Below are positions 35,314 to 44,471 of a stretch of DNA of 56,970 bases, piece by piece. Under the pieces are notes generated by a model. The model saw only the letters and a program-made list of their open reading frames with translations. It did not search any database and was not told the DNA's origin. Positions within the stretch are counted from its first letter, which is position 1, and the number at the start of each line of letters is the position of its first letter. Origin of the DNA: Mycolicibacillus trivialis (GTDB lineage Bacteria; Actinomycetota; Actinomycetes; Mycobacteriales; Mycobacteriaceae); the NCBI RefSeq assembly GCF_002102395.1, contig NZ_LQPZ01000050.1, positions 1 to 56,970 of the forward strand, in the 5' to 3' direction. The position numbers were made by a program, and so were the translations under genes.

Positions 35314-38300
35314 ATGGGGTGGGGCACCGGGCCGCCGAGCTGGGCGGAGATGGAGCGGGTCCTGGACGGCAGGCCGCGTCCTGCCGCCGCGGCCCGACCG
35401 GGGCCACAGCCGCCGCGGGCGAACCGGGCCGGCGCCCACCCGCCCGGGCGCCCCGGCTCGGTCCCCTACGCGGAACTGCACGCCCATTCGGCGTTCAGTT
35501 TCCTCGACGGGGCCGACACCCCCGAGGAGTTGGTCGACGAGGCCGACCGGCTGGGGTTGCGCGCCCTCGCGCTCACCGACCACAACGGCCTCTACGGCGT
35601 GGTGCGCTTCGCCGAGGCGGCCGCCGACACCGGCCTGGCCACCGTCTTCGGCGCCGAGCTGACCCTGGGCCCGGTGCCGCGCACCGACGACCCCGACCCG
35701 CCCGGGCCGCACCTGCTGGTGCTGGCCCGCAGCCCCGAGGGCTACCGGCGCCTGTCGCGGCAACTGGCGGCCGGGCACCTGGCCGGCGGGCAGAAGGGCG
35801 AGCCGCGCTTCGACCTGGATGCGCTCACCGAGGCCGCCGGCGGGCACTGGCACATCCTGACCGGCTGCCGCAAGGGGCAGGTGCGCCGGGCGCTGGCCGA
35901 CGGCGGACCCGAGGCGGCGGGGCCGGCGCTGGCCGACCTGGTGGACCGGTTCGGCGCCGACCGGGTCAGCGTCGAGCTGACCCACCACGGGCAGCCGTGC
36001 GACGACGAGCGCAACCGGGCGCTGGCCGCGCTGGCGCCGCACTTCGGGGTGCCGGTGGTGGCCACCACCGGGGCGCACTTCGCCGCCCCGGAGCGGGGCC
36101 GGCTGGCGATGGCGATGGGCGCGATCCGGGCCCGCCGGTCGCTGGACGCCGCCGCCGGCTGGCTGGCCCCGTTGGGCGGGGCCCACCTGCGCTCCGGGGC
36201 GGAGATGGCGCGGCTGTTCTCCTGGTGCCCGCAGGCGGTGACCGGTGCGGCCGACCTCGGCGAGCAGTGCGCCTTCCCGCTGCGGCTGATCGCCCCGCAG
36301 CTCCCGCCGTTCGACGTCCCGCCCGGGCACACCGAGGACAGCTGGCTGCGTGAGCTGACCCTGGCCGGCGCCGCCGACCGGTACGGGCCGGCGTCCCCGG
36401 CGACGGCGGCCCGGGCCCACGAACAGATCGACCACGAGCTGGACATCATCGCCGGACTCGGCTTCCCGGGCTACTTCCTGGTGGTGCACGACATCGTCCG
36501 GTTCTGCCGTCGACACGACATCTTGTGCCAGGGCCGGGGCTCGGCGGCGAACTCGGCGGTCTGCTACGCGCTGGGCATCACCGCGGTCGACCCGATCGCC
36601 AACGAGCTGCTGTTCGAGCGGTTCCTCTCCCCGGCCCGCGACGGCCCGCCCGACATCGACATCGACATCGAATCCGACCGGCGCGAAGAGGTCATCCAGT
36701 ACGTCTACGACCGCTACGGACGCGACCACGCCGCACAGGTCGCCAACGTCATCACCTACCGGCGGCGCAGTGCGGTGCGTGACATGGCCCGGGCGCTGGG
36801 GTTCTCACCGGGCCAGCAGGACGCCTGGAGCAAGCAGATCGTCCGCTGGTCGGACTCCGACTTCGCCGACATCGACGGCCTTCCCCGGCAGGTCGCCGAG
36901 CTCGCCGGCCAGATCGTCGGGCTGCCACGCCATCTGGGCATCCACTCCGGCGGCATGGTGATCTGCGACCGCCCGATCGCCGACGTCTGCCCGGTGGAGT
37001 GGGCGCGGATGGCGAACCGCAGCGTGTTGCAGTGGGACAAAGACGACTGCGCGGCAATCGGATTGGTCAAATTCGACCTGCTCGGGCTGGGCATGCTCTC
37101 CGCGCTGCACTACGCCCGCGACCTGGTCGCCGAACACGAGGGCATCGACGTCGACCTCGCCCGTATCGACCTCTCCGATCCCGCGGTCTATGAGATGTTG
37201 GCCCGCGCCGACAGTGTTGGGGTGTTCCAGGTGGAGTCCCGCGCCCAGATGGCGACCTTGCCCCGGCTGAAGCCGCGGGTCTTCTACGACCTGGTGGTGC
37301 AGGTCGCGCTGATCCGGCCCGGCCCCATCCAGGGCGGCTCGGTGCACCCCTATATCCGACGCCGCAACGGCCTGGACCCGGTGGTCTACGACCACCCGTC
37401 GATGATCCCGGCACTGCGAAAGACACTGGGGGTGCCGCTGTTCCAGGAACAGCTGATGCAACTCGCCGTCGACTGCGCCGGGTTCTCCGCCGCCGAAGCC
37501 GATCAGCTGCGCCGGGCGATGGGCTCCAAACGCTCCACCGAGAAGATGCGCCGGTTGCGCACCCGCTTCTACGACGGCATGCGGGAACTGCACGGCATCA
37601 CCGGCGAGGTGGCCGAACGGGTCTACGAGAAGATGGAGGCCTTCGCCAACTACGGCTTCCCGGAGAGCCACGCGCTGTCCTTCGCCTCGCTGGTGTTCTA
37701 CTCGGCGTGGTTCAAACTGCACCACCCGGCGGCGTTCTGCGCCGCCCTGCTGCGGGCCCAGCCGATGGGCTTCTACTCCCCGCAGTCGCTGGTGGCCGAC
37801 GCCCGCAGGCACGGCGTGGCGGTGCACCGCGCCTGCGTCAACGTCAGCGAAGTGCACGCCACCTGCCAGGACGCCGGCACCGCGGTGCGGCTGGGCCTGG
37901 GCGCCATCCGCCACCTCGGCGCCGATCAGGCCGAGACCCTGGTCGCCGAGCGCACCGCCGGCGGACCGTTCACCTCGCTGACCGACCTGACCTTCCGGGT
38001 GCAGCTGTCCACCCCGCAGGTCGAGGCCCTGGCCACCGCCGGTGCCCTCGACTGCTTCGGGATCTCCCGCCGGGAGGCGCTGTGGTCGGCCGGGGCGGCG
38101 GCCGCGCAGCGACCCGACCGGCTGCCCGGGGTGGGCGCCCCGACCCACACCCCGGTGCTGCCCGGGATGAGCGAATCCGAGCTGGCCGCCGCCGACGTCT
38201 GGGCCACCGGCGTCTCCCCGGACAGTTTCCCCACCCAGTTCCTGCGCGCCGACCTCGACGAGCTGGGGGTGGTGCCCGCCGAGCGGCTGCTGAGCGTGCC

Positions 38301-38580
38301 CGACGGCACCCGGATCCTGGTCGCCGGCGCGGTCACCCACCGGCAGCGTCCGGCCACCGCGCAGGGGGTGACGTTTCTCAACCTGGAGGACGAGACCGGG
38401 ATGGTCAACGTGCTGTGCACCCCCGGCGTGTGGGCGCGACACCGCAAACTGGCGGCCACCGCCACCGCGCTGCTGATCCGCGGGCGGGTGCAGAACGCCA
38501 GCGGGGCGGTCACGGTCCTCGCCGACCGGATGGGCCACGTCCCGCTGGCGATCACCAGCAAATCCCGGGACTTCCGCTGA
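35314..38580 (+). CDS. dnaE2: Error-prone DNA polymerase DnaE2
   Basis: This 1088-residue C-family polymerase has the normal DnaE2 length. Its PHP domain starts YAELHAHSAFSFLDG (H56, H58), with LTDHNGLYG after it. The catalytic acids lie in PDIDIDIESDRREEV. The palm and fingers follow (GRGSAANSAVCYALG), and the C-terminus has an OB domain (LNLEDETGMVNVLC). It performs damage-induced mutagenic synthesis with ImuA' and ImuB at 18-20 kb. The ATG at 35314 was chosen because it lies just after the LexA box and matches other mycobacterial DnaE2 (SWAEMERV at the N-terminus). The frame is open back to 34186 only because of GC-rich antisense of the PLP gene. It is homologous to Rv3370c. Confidence 0.94.
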   Translation: MGWGTGPPSWAEMERVLDGRPRPAAAARPGPQPPRANRAGAHPPGRPGSVPYAELHAHSAFSFLDGADTPEELVDEADRLGLRALALTDHNGLYGVVRFAEAAADTGLATVFGAELTLGPVPRTDDPDPPGPHLLVLARSPEGYRRLSRQLAAGHLAGGQKGEPRFDLDALTEAAGGHWHILTGCRKGQVRRALADGGPEAAGPALADLVDRFGADRVSVELTHHGQPCDDERNRALAALAPHFGVPVVATTGAHFAAPERGRLAMAMGAIRARRSLDAAAGWLAPLGGAHLRSGAEMARLFSWCPQAVTGAADLGEQCAFPLRLIAPQLPPFDVPPGHTEDSWLRELTLAGAADRYGPASPATAARAHEQIDHELDIIAGLGFPGYFLVVHDIVRFCRRHDILCQGRGSAANSAVCYALGITAVDPIANELLFERFLSPARDGPPDIDIDIESDRREEVIQYVYDRYGRDHAAQVANVITYRRRSAVRDMARALGFSPGQQDAWSKQIVRWSDSDFADIDGLPRQVAELAGQIVGLPRHLGIHSGGMVICDRPIADVCPVEWARMANRSVLQWDKDDCAAIGLVKFDLLGLGMLSALHYARDLVAEHEGIDVDLARIDLSDPAVYEMLARADSVGVFQVESRAQMATLPRLKPRVFYDLVVQVALIRPGPIQGGSVHPYIRRRNGLDPVVYDHPSMIPALRKTLGVPLFQEQLMQLAVDCAGFSAAEADQLRRAMGSKRSTEKMRRLRTRFYDGMRELHGITGEVAERVYEKMEAFANYGFPESHALSFASLVFYSAWFKLHHPAAFCAALLRAQPMGFYSPQSLVADARRHGVAVHRACVNVSEVHATCQDAGTAVRLGLGAIRHLGADQAETLVAERTAGGPFTSLTDLTFRVQLSTPQVEALATAGALDCFGISRREALWSAGAAAAQRPDRLPGVGAPTHTPVLPGMSESELAAADVWATGVSPDSFPTQFLRADLDELGVVPAERLLSVPDGTRILVAGAVTHRQRPATAQGVTFLNLEDETGMVNVLCTPGVWARHRKLAATATALLIRGRVQNASGAVTVLADRMGHVPLAITSKSRDFR

Positions 38581-38635
38581 CGGCGGAGTCGGGTAACATC
38601 GCCGGCTAACCGCGCACCGAGGAGAGGAAGACTTG

Positions 38636-39259
38636 ATGGGAAGCATGCGACGGCTGATGACAGCGGTCATCGGTCTGGGCATCGCGCCGCTGCTGATCAC
38701 CGCCTGTGGTTCGGACGCCGAGCACCCGGGCTCCCCATCGCATAAGCAGGGCAAGCACCACTCCCAGCAGACCGCACCCGGCTACGAGAACTGGCACACC
38801 CCGGCCAACCCCGGTGACGGCTACTGGGACGAGCAGGGCAACCCCGTCGACGGTGGCCCGCGCGGCGCGAATGGCTCTTTCGGCAACGACCTGACCAAGG
38901 AGTACTGCGCCCAGAACGAGGACCCCGGCTGCCCGGTCGGCAGCTACGTCGGCCCGGACGCGATCCTGGACCCGGCGGGCGGCAACGACTACGTCCCGTG
39001 TGAGGGCACAATCTGCACCAACCCCAACCACGGTGCGGGTGAGGACCCGGAGTGTGAGGGGACGATCTGCACCAACCCCAACCACGGTGCGGGCGAGGAT
39101 CCGGAGTGTGAGGGGACGATCTGCACCAACCCCAATCACGGTGCGGGGGAGGATCCGGAGTGTGAGGGGACGATCTGCACCAACCCCAACCACGGTGCCG
39201 GCGATGAGGACGACTCGGGCACCTGGGATTCCACTGACGACGATTCCGACGCCGCCTGA
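38636..39259 (+). CDS. Secreted lipoprotein with four 18-residue tandem repeats
   Basis: This 207-residue product has an N-terminal signal (MRRLMTAVIGLGIAPLL) and lipobox LITAC with acylation at Cys24. After a Gly/Pro-rich linker the C-terminal part is four copies of CEGTICTNPNHGAGEDPE, the last truncated, at 38999-39202. Each copy has two cysteines and an acidic, Asn/Pro/His-rich turn. The end is an acidic Asp/Ser tail. The rest of the mature region has two further cysteines (YC and GCP). No known family is recognised. It could be a metal-binding or disulfide-linked surface protein. The ATG at 38636 follows GGAGAGGAAG. It lies just after dnaE2 but has no functional link to it. Confidence 0.8.
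   Translation: MGSMRRLMTAVIGLGIAPLLITACGSDAEHPGSPSHKQGKHHSQQTAPGYENWHTPANPGDGYWDEQGNPVDGGPRGANGSFGNDLTKEYCAQNEDPGCPVGSYVGPDAILDPAGGNDYVPCEGTICTNPNHGAGEDPECEGTICTNPNHGAGEDPECEGTICTNPNHGAGEDPECEGTICTNPNHGAGDEDDSGTWDSTDDDSDAA
38999..39202 (+). repeat. 54-bp tandem repeat array inside the lipoprotein gene
   Basis: Units start at 38999, 39053, 39107 and 39161, with the last unit cut short. Each begins TGTGAGGG and encodes an 18-residue block. The copies are nearly identical at DNA level, so unequal recombination may vary copy number between strains. Confidence 0.85.
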
Positions 39260-39412
39260 GCCCCGAAAGGCTCAAGACCGGCGCCGAACGTGCCTTCCCT
39301 GCGAAAAAATCGCCGAATTCTCGCCGGGATTACACGTCGGCGGGCGTGACGAGAACCTGAGACAGGTCTGACACCGATCGCGCGGGTTCGCGGCGGCGGT
39401 AGGGTGCCGATC

Positions 39413-40060
39413 ATGACCCTCAACCTGTCCGTCGACGACGTCCTGACCACCACCCGCGCGGTCCGCAAGCGGCTGGATTTCGACAAGCCGGTGCCGCGTG
39501 AGGTGCTCACCGAATGCCTCGAGCTGGCGTTGCAGGCGCCGACCGGGTCCAACGCCCAGGGCTGGCAGTGGGTGTTCGTCACCGACCCGGACAAGAAGAA
39601 GGCGATCGCCGACATCTACCGCGACAACGCGATCCCCTACCTCGATCAGCCCAAGCCGCAGTACGAGAGCGGCGACGTGCGCGGCGAACGCCAGGCCCTG
39701 GTCACCGACTCGGCGCGCTACCTGGTCGACCGGATGCACGAGGCGCCGGTGCTGCTGATCCCGTGCCTGAAGGGCCGGGTCGAGGATGCGCCGCTGGGGT
39801 TGAGCGCCTCGTTCTGGGCGTCGCTGTTCCCCGCGGTGTGGAGCTTCTGCCTGGCGTTGCGTTCGCGTGGGCTGGGGTCGTGCTGGACCACCCTGCACCT
39901 GCTCGGGGACGGTGAGAAGCGCGCCGCCGACGTGCTGGGCATCCCGCACGCCGAATACAGCCAGGGCGGATTGTTCCCGATCGCCTACACCAAAGGCACC
40001 GACTTCAAGCCGGCCAAACGCCTTCCGGCCGACCAGGTCACCCACTGGGACCGCTGGTGA
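39413..40060 (+). CDS. Nitroreductase family flavoprotein (Rv3368c-like)
   Basis: This 215-residue nitroreductase-fold protein has TTRAVRKRLDFDKPV at the N-terminus and APTGSNAQGWQW in the FMN pocket. LRSRGLGSCWTTLHL is a later dimer-interface and flavin segment. The family reduces nitro groups or quinones with NAD(P)H and FMN, but the physiological substrate is unknown. The ATG at 39413 is the best start, preceded by AGGG; an earlier in-frame ATG would add three residues. It corresponds to Rv3368c. The 153-base gap before it shows no gene, only a 6-bp hairpin overlapping the previous stop. Confidence 0.9.
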   Translation: MTLNLSVDDVLTTTRAVRKRLDFDKPVPREVLTECLELALQAPTGSNAQGWQWVFVTDPDKKKAIADIYRDNAIPYLDQPKPQYESGDVRGERQALVTDSARYLVDRMHEAPVLLIPCLKGRVEDAPLGLSASFWASLFPAVWSFCLALRSRGLGSCWTTLHLLGDGEKRAADVLGIPHAEYSQGGLFPIAYTKGTDFKPAKRLPADQVTHWDRW

Positions 40061-40064
40061 CGGC

Positions 40065-40541
40065 TCACACCGCGCCGGCGAACCGGTGCTGGCGCCACGC
40101 CTCGTAGGCGGCCACCGCCGCCGCGTTCGACAGGTTCATCGAGCGGCGTCCGGGCAGCATCGGGATCCGCAGCCGCTCGGTGATGTGCGGGTCGGCCAGG
40201 GTCGCGGCGTCCAGCCCGGTCGGCTCCGGCCCGAACAGCAGGACGTCGCCGGGGCGGTAGGCCACGTCGGTGAAGACCGTTCGCGCGCCGGCGGTGAACG
40301 CGAACACCCGCGGCGGCACCCCGCCGACCGTCAGCGCCCGCCATGCGGCGGGCAGCGACTCGTGCACGACGACCGAGGCCAGATCGTGGTAGTCCAGCCC
40401 GGCGCGGCGCAGCTTCGGCTCGGAGAGGTCGAAACCCAGCGGCTGCACCAGGTGCAGTTCGGCGCCGGTGCCCGCCACCATCCGGATCGCGTTGCCGGTG
40501 TTGGGGGCGATGCGCGGGGAGTGGAACATCACGGTGAACAC
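40065..40541 (-). CDS. trmL: tRNA (cytidine34/uridine34-2'-O)-methyltransferase, SpoU/TrmL family
   Basis: This 158-residue SPOUT methyltransferase is of minimal TrmL length. The knot motifs are visible: PNTGNAIRMVAGTGAELHLV, LLFGPEPTGLDA, and RIPMLPGRRSMNLSNAAAVAAYEA. It uses SAM to 2'-O-methylate the wobble position of tRNA. The GTG start at 40541 was chosen because AGGAG lies 8 bases upstream and the chain then opens VFTVMFHSPRIAPNTG. It is encoded convergently with the nitroreductase, with 4 bases between. It corresponds to Rv3366. Confidence 0.9.
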   Translation of the reverse strand: MFTVMFHSPRIAPNTGNAIRMVAGTGAELHLVQPLGFDLSEPKLRRAGLDYHDLASVVVHESLPAAWRALTVGGVPPRVFAFTAGARTVFTDVAYRPGDVLLFGPEPTGLDAATLADPHITERLRIPMLPGRRSMNLSNAAAVAAYEAWRQHRFAGAV

Positions 40542-40642
40542 GGCACGCTCTCCTGCGGTGGTGGGGCGTCTGGAAGAGTACGCCGCACCACCCGGGCGGA
40601 CGGCCACCCGGGCCGCCGAACCCGGCCTGCGATAATCGCCTC

Positions 40643-41248
40643 ATGGTCGAACCGAGCATCTGGATGCAGAAGGTCGAGGAAGACCCGGGCCACTCCGAGT
40701 GGTACATCGAACGGTTCCGTGCCATGGCACGCGCCGGCGACGACCTCGACGGCGAGGCCCGCATGATCGACGCGATGGCGCCGCGCGGCGCCCGTATCCT
40801 TGACGCCGGGTGCGGACCCGGCCGGGTGGGAGGCCGACTCGCTGAACTCGGCCACCGGGTCGTCGGCGTCGACGTCGACCCCGCGCTCATCGAGGCCGCC
40901 GAAGCCGACCACCCCGGACCGCAGTGGCTGGTCGGCGATCTCGCCGAACTCGACCTGCCCGCCCGCGGCGTCTCCGAGCCGTTCGACCTGATCGTCTCGG
41001 CCGGCAACGTCGTGACGTTCCTGGCCCCCAGCACCCGCGCTCGGGTGCTGGACCGGCTGCGGGCCCATCTCGCCGCCGACGGCCGGGCGGTGATCGGGTT
41101 CGGCGCCGGCCGCGACTACCCGTTCGCGGAGTTCTTCGAACACGCCGCAGCGGCCGGTTTCGCCACCGATCTGCTGCTGTCGACGTGGGATCTGCGACCG
41201 TTCGGCGAGGACGACGACTTTCTGGTCGCGGTGCTGAAGCCGGCCTGA
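40643..41248 (+). CDS. Class I SAM-dependent methyltransferase
   Basis: This 201-residue protein has a Rossmann methyltransferase core. The SAM motif is ILDAGCGPGRVGGRLAELGH, followed by the acidic loop VGVDVDPALIEAA and motif post-I. The C-terminal segment is short and lacks an obvious substrate domain. The ATG at 40643 lies 6 bases after GATAAT, so the mRNA may be leaderless. The substrate is unknown. It is divergent from trmL with 101 bases between. Confidence 0.85.
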   Translation: MVEPSIWMQKVEEDPGHSEWYIERFRAMARAGDDLDGEARMIDAMAPRGARILDAGCGPGRVGGRLAELGHRVVGVDVDPALIEAAEADHPGPQWLVGDLAELDLPARGVSEPFDLIVSAGNVVTFLAPSTRARVLDRLRAHLAADGRAVIGFGAGRDYPFAEFFEHAAAAGFATDLLLSTWDLRPFGEDDDFLVAVLKPA

Positions 41249-41256
41249 AACCCCGC

Positions 41257-41745
41257 CTAATCCTCGGCTTCGGCTCGGGCAGGGCGGCTGATCACGAAGC
41301 TCGCGACGGTGAAGAACGCCGTGAAGCCGAGGAGGCCGATCGGCGCCTGCAAGGCGACCGACGTCCCGCCGAACCAGCCCACCGCGGCCAGGTTCAAGCC
41401 GGCCGCGGTGGCACCCCAGGCGGCCGAACCCAGCAACACCGCCAGGGCCACCCAGGGCGGTCCGGAGCCGGCGACCATCTCCACCACGTCGGCGAGGTTG
41501 CGGTGCCGACTCAGGTAGCCGCGACCCAGACCGGGCCGGTGCCCGGACCGCTGCGCGCAGAGGTACGCCCGCGACCAGCGGTCGCCGACGGTGACCGCCC
41601 CGGCGAACAATGCCAACGCGACAGCCGACAGGCCGGCCACCGCGACCGCCGGGACGGCGGCACGCGGCACGCCGAAACCCGCGACGCTCACCCCGAAGAC
41701 GGCGGCGAACGCGGCGGACCCGCCGGCGACCAGCGGCGCCAACAC
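41257..41745 (-). CDS. Predicted integral membrane protein downstream of the FHA-ABC exporter
   Basis: This 162-residue protein has four predicted transmembrane segments, starting near VLAPLVAGGSAAFAAVFGVSVAG, AVAVAGLSAVALALFAGAV, PPWVALAVLLGSAAWGATAA and IGLLGFTAFFTVASFVI. Between the second and third is a basic cytoplasmic-type loop (RAYLCAQRSGHRPGLGRGY). The start is uncertain: GTG 41745 is proposed because it lies just past the ABC gene stop. The frame extends farther upstream inside that gene. It lies 23 bases after the ABC gene, so it is probably co-transcribed. No family is recognised. Confidence 0.65.
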   Translation of the reverse strand: MLAPLVAGGSAAFAAVFGVSVAGFGVPRAAVPAVAVAGLSAVALALFAGAVTVGDRWSRAYLCAQRSGHRPGLGRGYLSRHRNLADVVEMVAGSGPPWVALAVLLGSAAWGATAAGLNLAAVGWFGGTSVALQAPIGLLGFTAFFTVASFVISRPARAEAED

Positions 41746-41768
41746 GATGAGTACCCGGCCGAAGCCGC

Positions 41769-44432
41769 TCAGCGATGCAGGCGGATCTTCCACCGCACCA
41801 CGCCGCTGTAGAGCACCGACAGCGCCACCAACATCGCCATGTCGAACAGCCACGTTCCGGTGGAGTGCTTCCACAGCGAGTCCTGCGGGATCTGCTTGAC
41901 GTCCAGTGCCGGGGTGCACCCCTCCGGCACCGCCGGTTCGGGCACCTCCGCGGTCGGCAGTGGCATGCAGTTCGGCGGGGACGCGTCGTGGTGCAGCAGA
42001 TGGTTGAAGTCGATCGTCGAGGCGCTGGCGGCATAGCCCCAGCGCGCCGGGGTCAGCCAGGACACCTGGTCGAGCCCGAGCCGGCCGGTCACCGGGATCA
42101 TCCCGCCGGAGAGCACCAGCTGACCCATGATCGCCACCACCAGCATCGGCATGATCTGCTCGCTGGACTGGGCGAACGACGACAGCGCCAGCCCCAGAAT
42201 CGCCGAGGCGACACAGGTGCCCGCCACCGCGAGGAACAACTCGACGTTGGCGGCGGCGTTGGAGTGCCCGAACAGCAGCGCGCCCTGGGTGGGCCCGCCC
42301 TTGCCGAGGATGACGATCGTGGTCGCGATCGCGGCTTGCACGGTGGCGAACACGCAGAACACCGCGACCTTGGCCATCAGGTAGGCGGTGGTCGAAAGAC
42401 CCACGGCCTGTTCGCGTTTGAAGATGGGACGCTCACCGATGAGGTCGCGGATCGTCAGCGCGGTGCCCATGAACACCGCACCGATGTTGAGCAGGACCAT
42501 CACGTACTGCGGCTCGGTCGGGGCGTCCATTCCCGGCATCCCGAGCCCGCCCTTACCCTTCACGGTCAGCGACAATGCGCCGATCAAAAACGGCAGCAAC
42601 GCCAGGAACACCGTGTATCCGCGGTCGGAGATCACCAGGCGGATCTGTCTTCGCGCGATCGTCGACAGCTGGCGCAACACGTCGGTGCGCGGCGGGTCGC
42701 CCAGGTCCGCCGGGCTCTGGGCGTCCGGCGTGGGGTTGGGCCGGTGGCTGCTCTCCATGAAGCGCTGGTTGGCCGCATCCGGGTCCGCACCGACCTTGGC
42801 GAAGATGTCGGCGTAGTTGGTCGAGCCCATCGCCGCACCGATCTGCGACGGCGGACCGCAGTAGGCGGTCTTCCCGCCCGGGGCCAGCAGCATGATCTGG
42901 TCGCAGACGTCCAGGAACGACACCGAGTGGGTGACCACCAGCACCACACGGCCGGCGTCGGCCAGCTGGCGCAGCATCAACATGACCTGCCGGTCCAGCG
43001 CCGGGTCCAGACCCGAAGTGGGTTCGTCGAGGATCAGCAGGGACGGTCCGGTGAGCAGTTCGAGGGCCACCGAGGCGCGTTTGCGCTGCCCGCCGGAGAG
43101 CTTGTCCACCCGGGTGTCGGCGTGTTTGGTCAGCTCCAGCTCCTCGAGCACCTGCGCGACCGCCTGGTCCCGGTCGGCTTTGGTGCTGTCCGGCGGCAGC
43201 CGCAGCTCGGCGGCGTAACCCAGCGCCTGGTTGACGGTGAGCTGGCGGTGCACCACGTCGTCCTGGGGCACCATCCCGATCCGGGAGCGCAGCACCGCGT
43301 AGTCGGTGTGGATGTTGTGGCCCTCGAACGTCACCGAGCCGCTGCTGGGGGTGGTGTAGCCGGCGATCAGCCGCGACAGCGTCGTCTTGCCCGCCCCGGA
43401 GCCGCCGATGATCGCGGTCAGCGTGCCCGGCCGGCAGGTCATCGACACATTGGAGATCAGCTGCTTGCCGCCCTCGACGGTGAAGTTGACGCTGTTGACC
43501 TCCAGCCCGCCGGTCTTGGTGGCCGCCTCCGAGCTGCGCACCAGGGTGCCGTTGGTGAACACCAGGTCGACGTTGCCGATGGTGACCACGTCGCCCTCGG
43601 TGAGCACCGCCGACCCGATGCGGACCCGGTTGACGAAGGTGCCGTTGATGCTGCGGTTGTCCCGGATCTCGGTGCCGATCGGCGTCGGGACCAGCATCGC
43701 GTGGTGGCGGGAGGCCAGCACGTCGGGGATGACGACGTCGTTGTCGGTGGCCCGCCCGATCGTCAGCGCGTTCGACGGCGTCTCCGGCGTGTGCCGCAAC
43801 CCCAGGATGTCGACCATCCGGGTGGCGACGTTCGACTCCTCCGGGGGAGTCGCCGCGACCGGGGCGCGGTGGGTCTGCGGTGCAAGATCCGGTGCCGGGG
43901 CGGCCGGTCGCGGCGCTGCCACCGGCGGGGGCGGCGGGTGCGGGGCTCCGTGCTGAGGGTAGATCTGCGGGCGCGGCGCACTCGGCGGAGGGCCGGGGTA
44001 CGGCGGGCCTGGGTGCGGGGCGCCCTGGTGCGGCGGCCACGACTGCGGCGGCGCCGCGGGCGGGCCGGGTTGCGCGGCGGCGCGCATCATCGCGGTCGCC
44101 GGCGGGCGGCCGGCCGCGCCCTGGTGGCGGCCCACCTCGAAGGAGAGCCGCGGACCGTCCGGGTTGCCCAGGTTGATGCTCTGGCCGTCACCGAGGGTGG
44201 CGACCGGAACGCGGTGTCCGTTGACGAAGATCCCGTTGAGCGAGTCGTTGTCGACGGCCAGCCAGCGGCCACCGTCGAACCGCAACAGCAGGTGGGTGCG
44301 GGAGACCAGCGGGTGGGCGATGCGTACATCGGCGCGCAGGTCGCGGCCGACGACCACGTCGTGGCCGGGCGAGAACGTGCGCTGGGTTCCCTCGTGCCGG
44401 ACGGTCAGGGCCGGCGCGCCTGGTTGGTTCAT
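41769..44432 (-). CDS. FHA-domain ABC exporter (Rv1747-like, ABCG type)
   Basis: This 887-residue exporter has two FHA domains, one near residues 20-90 (SRTH at 44-47) and one near 218-300 (GR at 226, SRHH at 241-244). A Pro/Ala-rich linker separates them and holds TPP at about 195. The ATPase has Walker A GGSGAGKT (343-350), signature LSGGQRKR and LILDEPTSGLD. A C-terminal ABCG-type domain has several transmembrane helices. In M. tuberculosis Rv1747 is phosphorylated by the kinase PknF on FHA-linker threonines and exports cell-wall glycolipids. The kinase is not in this window. The ATG at 44432 gives MNQPGAPALTV. A small membrane gene follows. Confidence 0.92.
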   Translation of the reverse strand: MNQPGAPALTVRHEGTQRTFSPGHDVVVGRDLRADVRIAHPLVSRTHLLLRFDGGRWLAVDNDSLNGIFVNGHRVPVATLGDGQSINLGNPDGPRLSFEVGRHQGAAGRPPATAMMRAAAQPGPPAAPPQSWPPHQGAPHPGPPYPGPPPSAPRPQIYPQHGAPHPPPPPVAAPRPAAPAPDLAPQTHRAPVAATPPEESNVATRMVDILGLRHTPETPSNALTIGRATDNDVVIPDVLASRHHAMLVPTPIGTEIRDNRSINGTFVNRVRIGSAVLTEGDVVTIGNVDLVFTNGTLVRSSEAATKTGGLEVNSVNFTVEGGKQLISNVSMTCRPGTLTAIIGGSGAGKTTLSRLIAGYTTPSSGSVTFEGHNIHTDYAVLRSRIGMVPQDDVVHRQLTVNQALGYAAELRLPPDSTKADRDQAVAQVLEELELTKHADTRVDKLSGGQRKRASVALELLTGPSLLILDEPTSGLDPALDRQVMLMLRQLADAGRVVLVVTHSVSFLDVCDQIMLLAPGGKTAYCGPPSQIGAAMGSTNYADIFAKVGADPDAANQRFMESSHRPNPTPDAQSPADLGDPPRTDVLRQLSTIARRQIRLVISDRGYTVFLALLPFLIGALSLTVKGKGGLGMPGMDAPTEPQYVMVLLNIGAVFMGTALTIRDLIGERPIFKREQAVGLSTTAYLMAKVAVFCVFATVQAAIATTIVILGKGGPTQGALLFGHSNAAANVELFLAVAGTCVASAILGLALSSFAQSSEQIMPMLVVAIMGQLVLSGGMIPVTGRLGLDQVSWLTPARWGYAASASTIDFNHLLHHDASPPNCMPLPTAEVPEPAVPEGCTPALDVKQIPQDSLWKHSTGTWLFDMAMLVALSVLYSGVVRWKIRLHR

Positions 44433-44471
44433 CGGACCAACTGTATCGGGTCGGCGGGCCCGTCCGACGCA

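Noticed and set aside
39257..39274. 6-bp hairpin TGAGCC/GGCTCA at the lipoprotein stop as a terminator.
   Set aside because: The stem is short, overlaps the stop codon and has no T-run.
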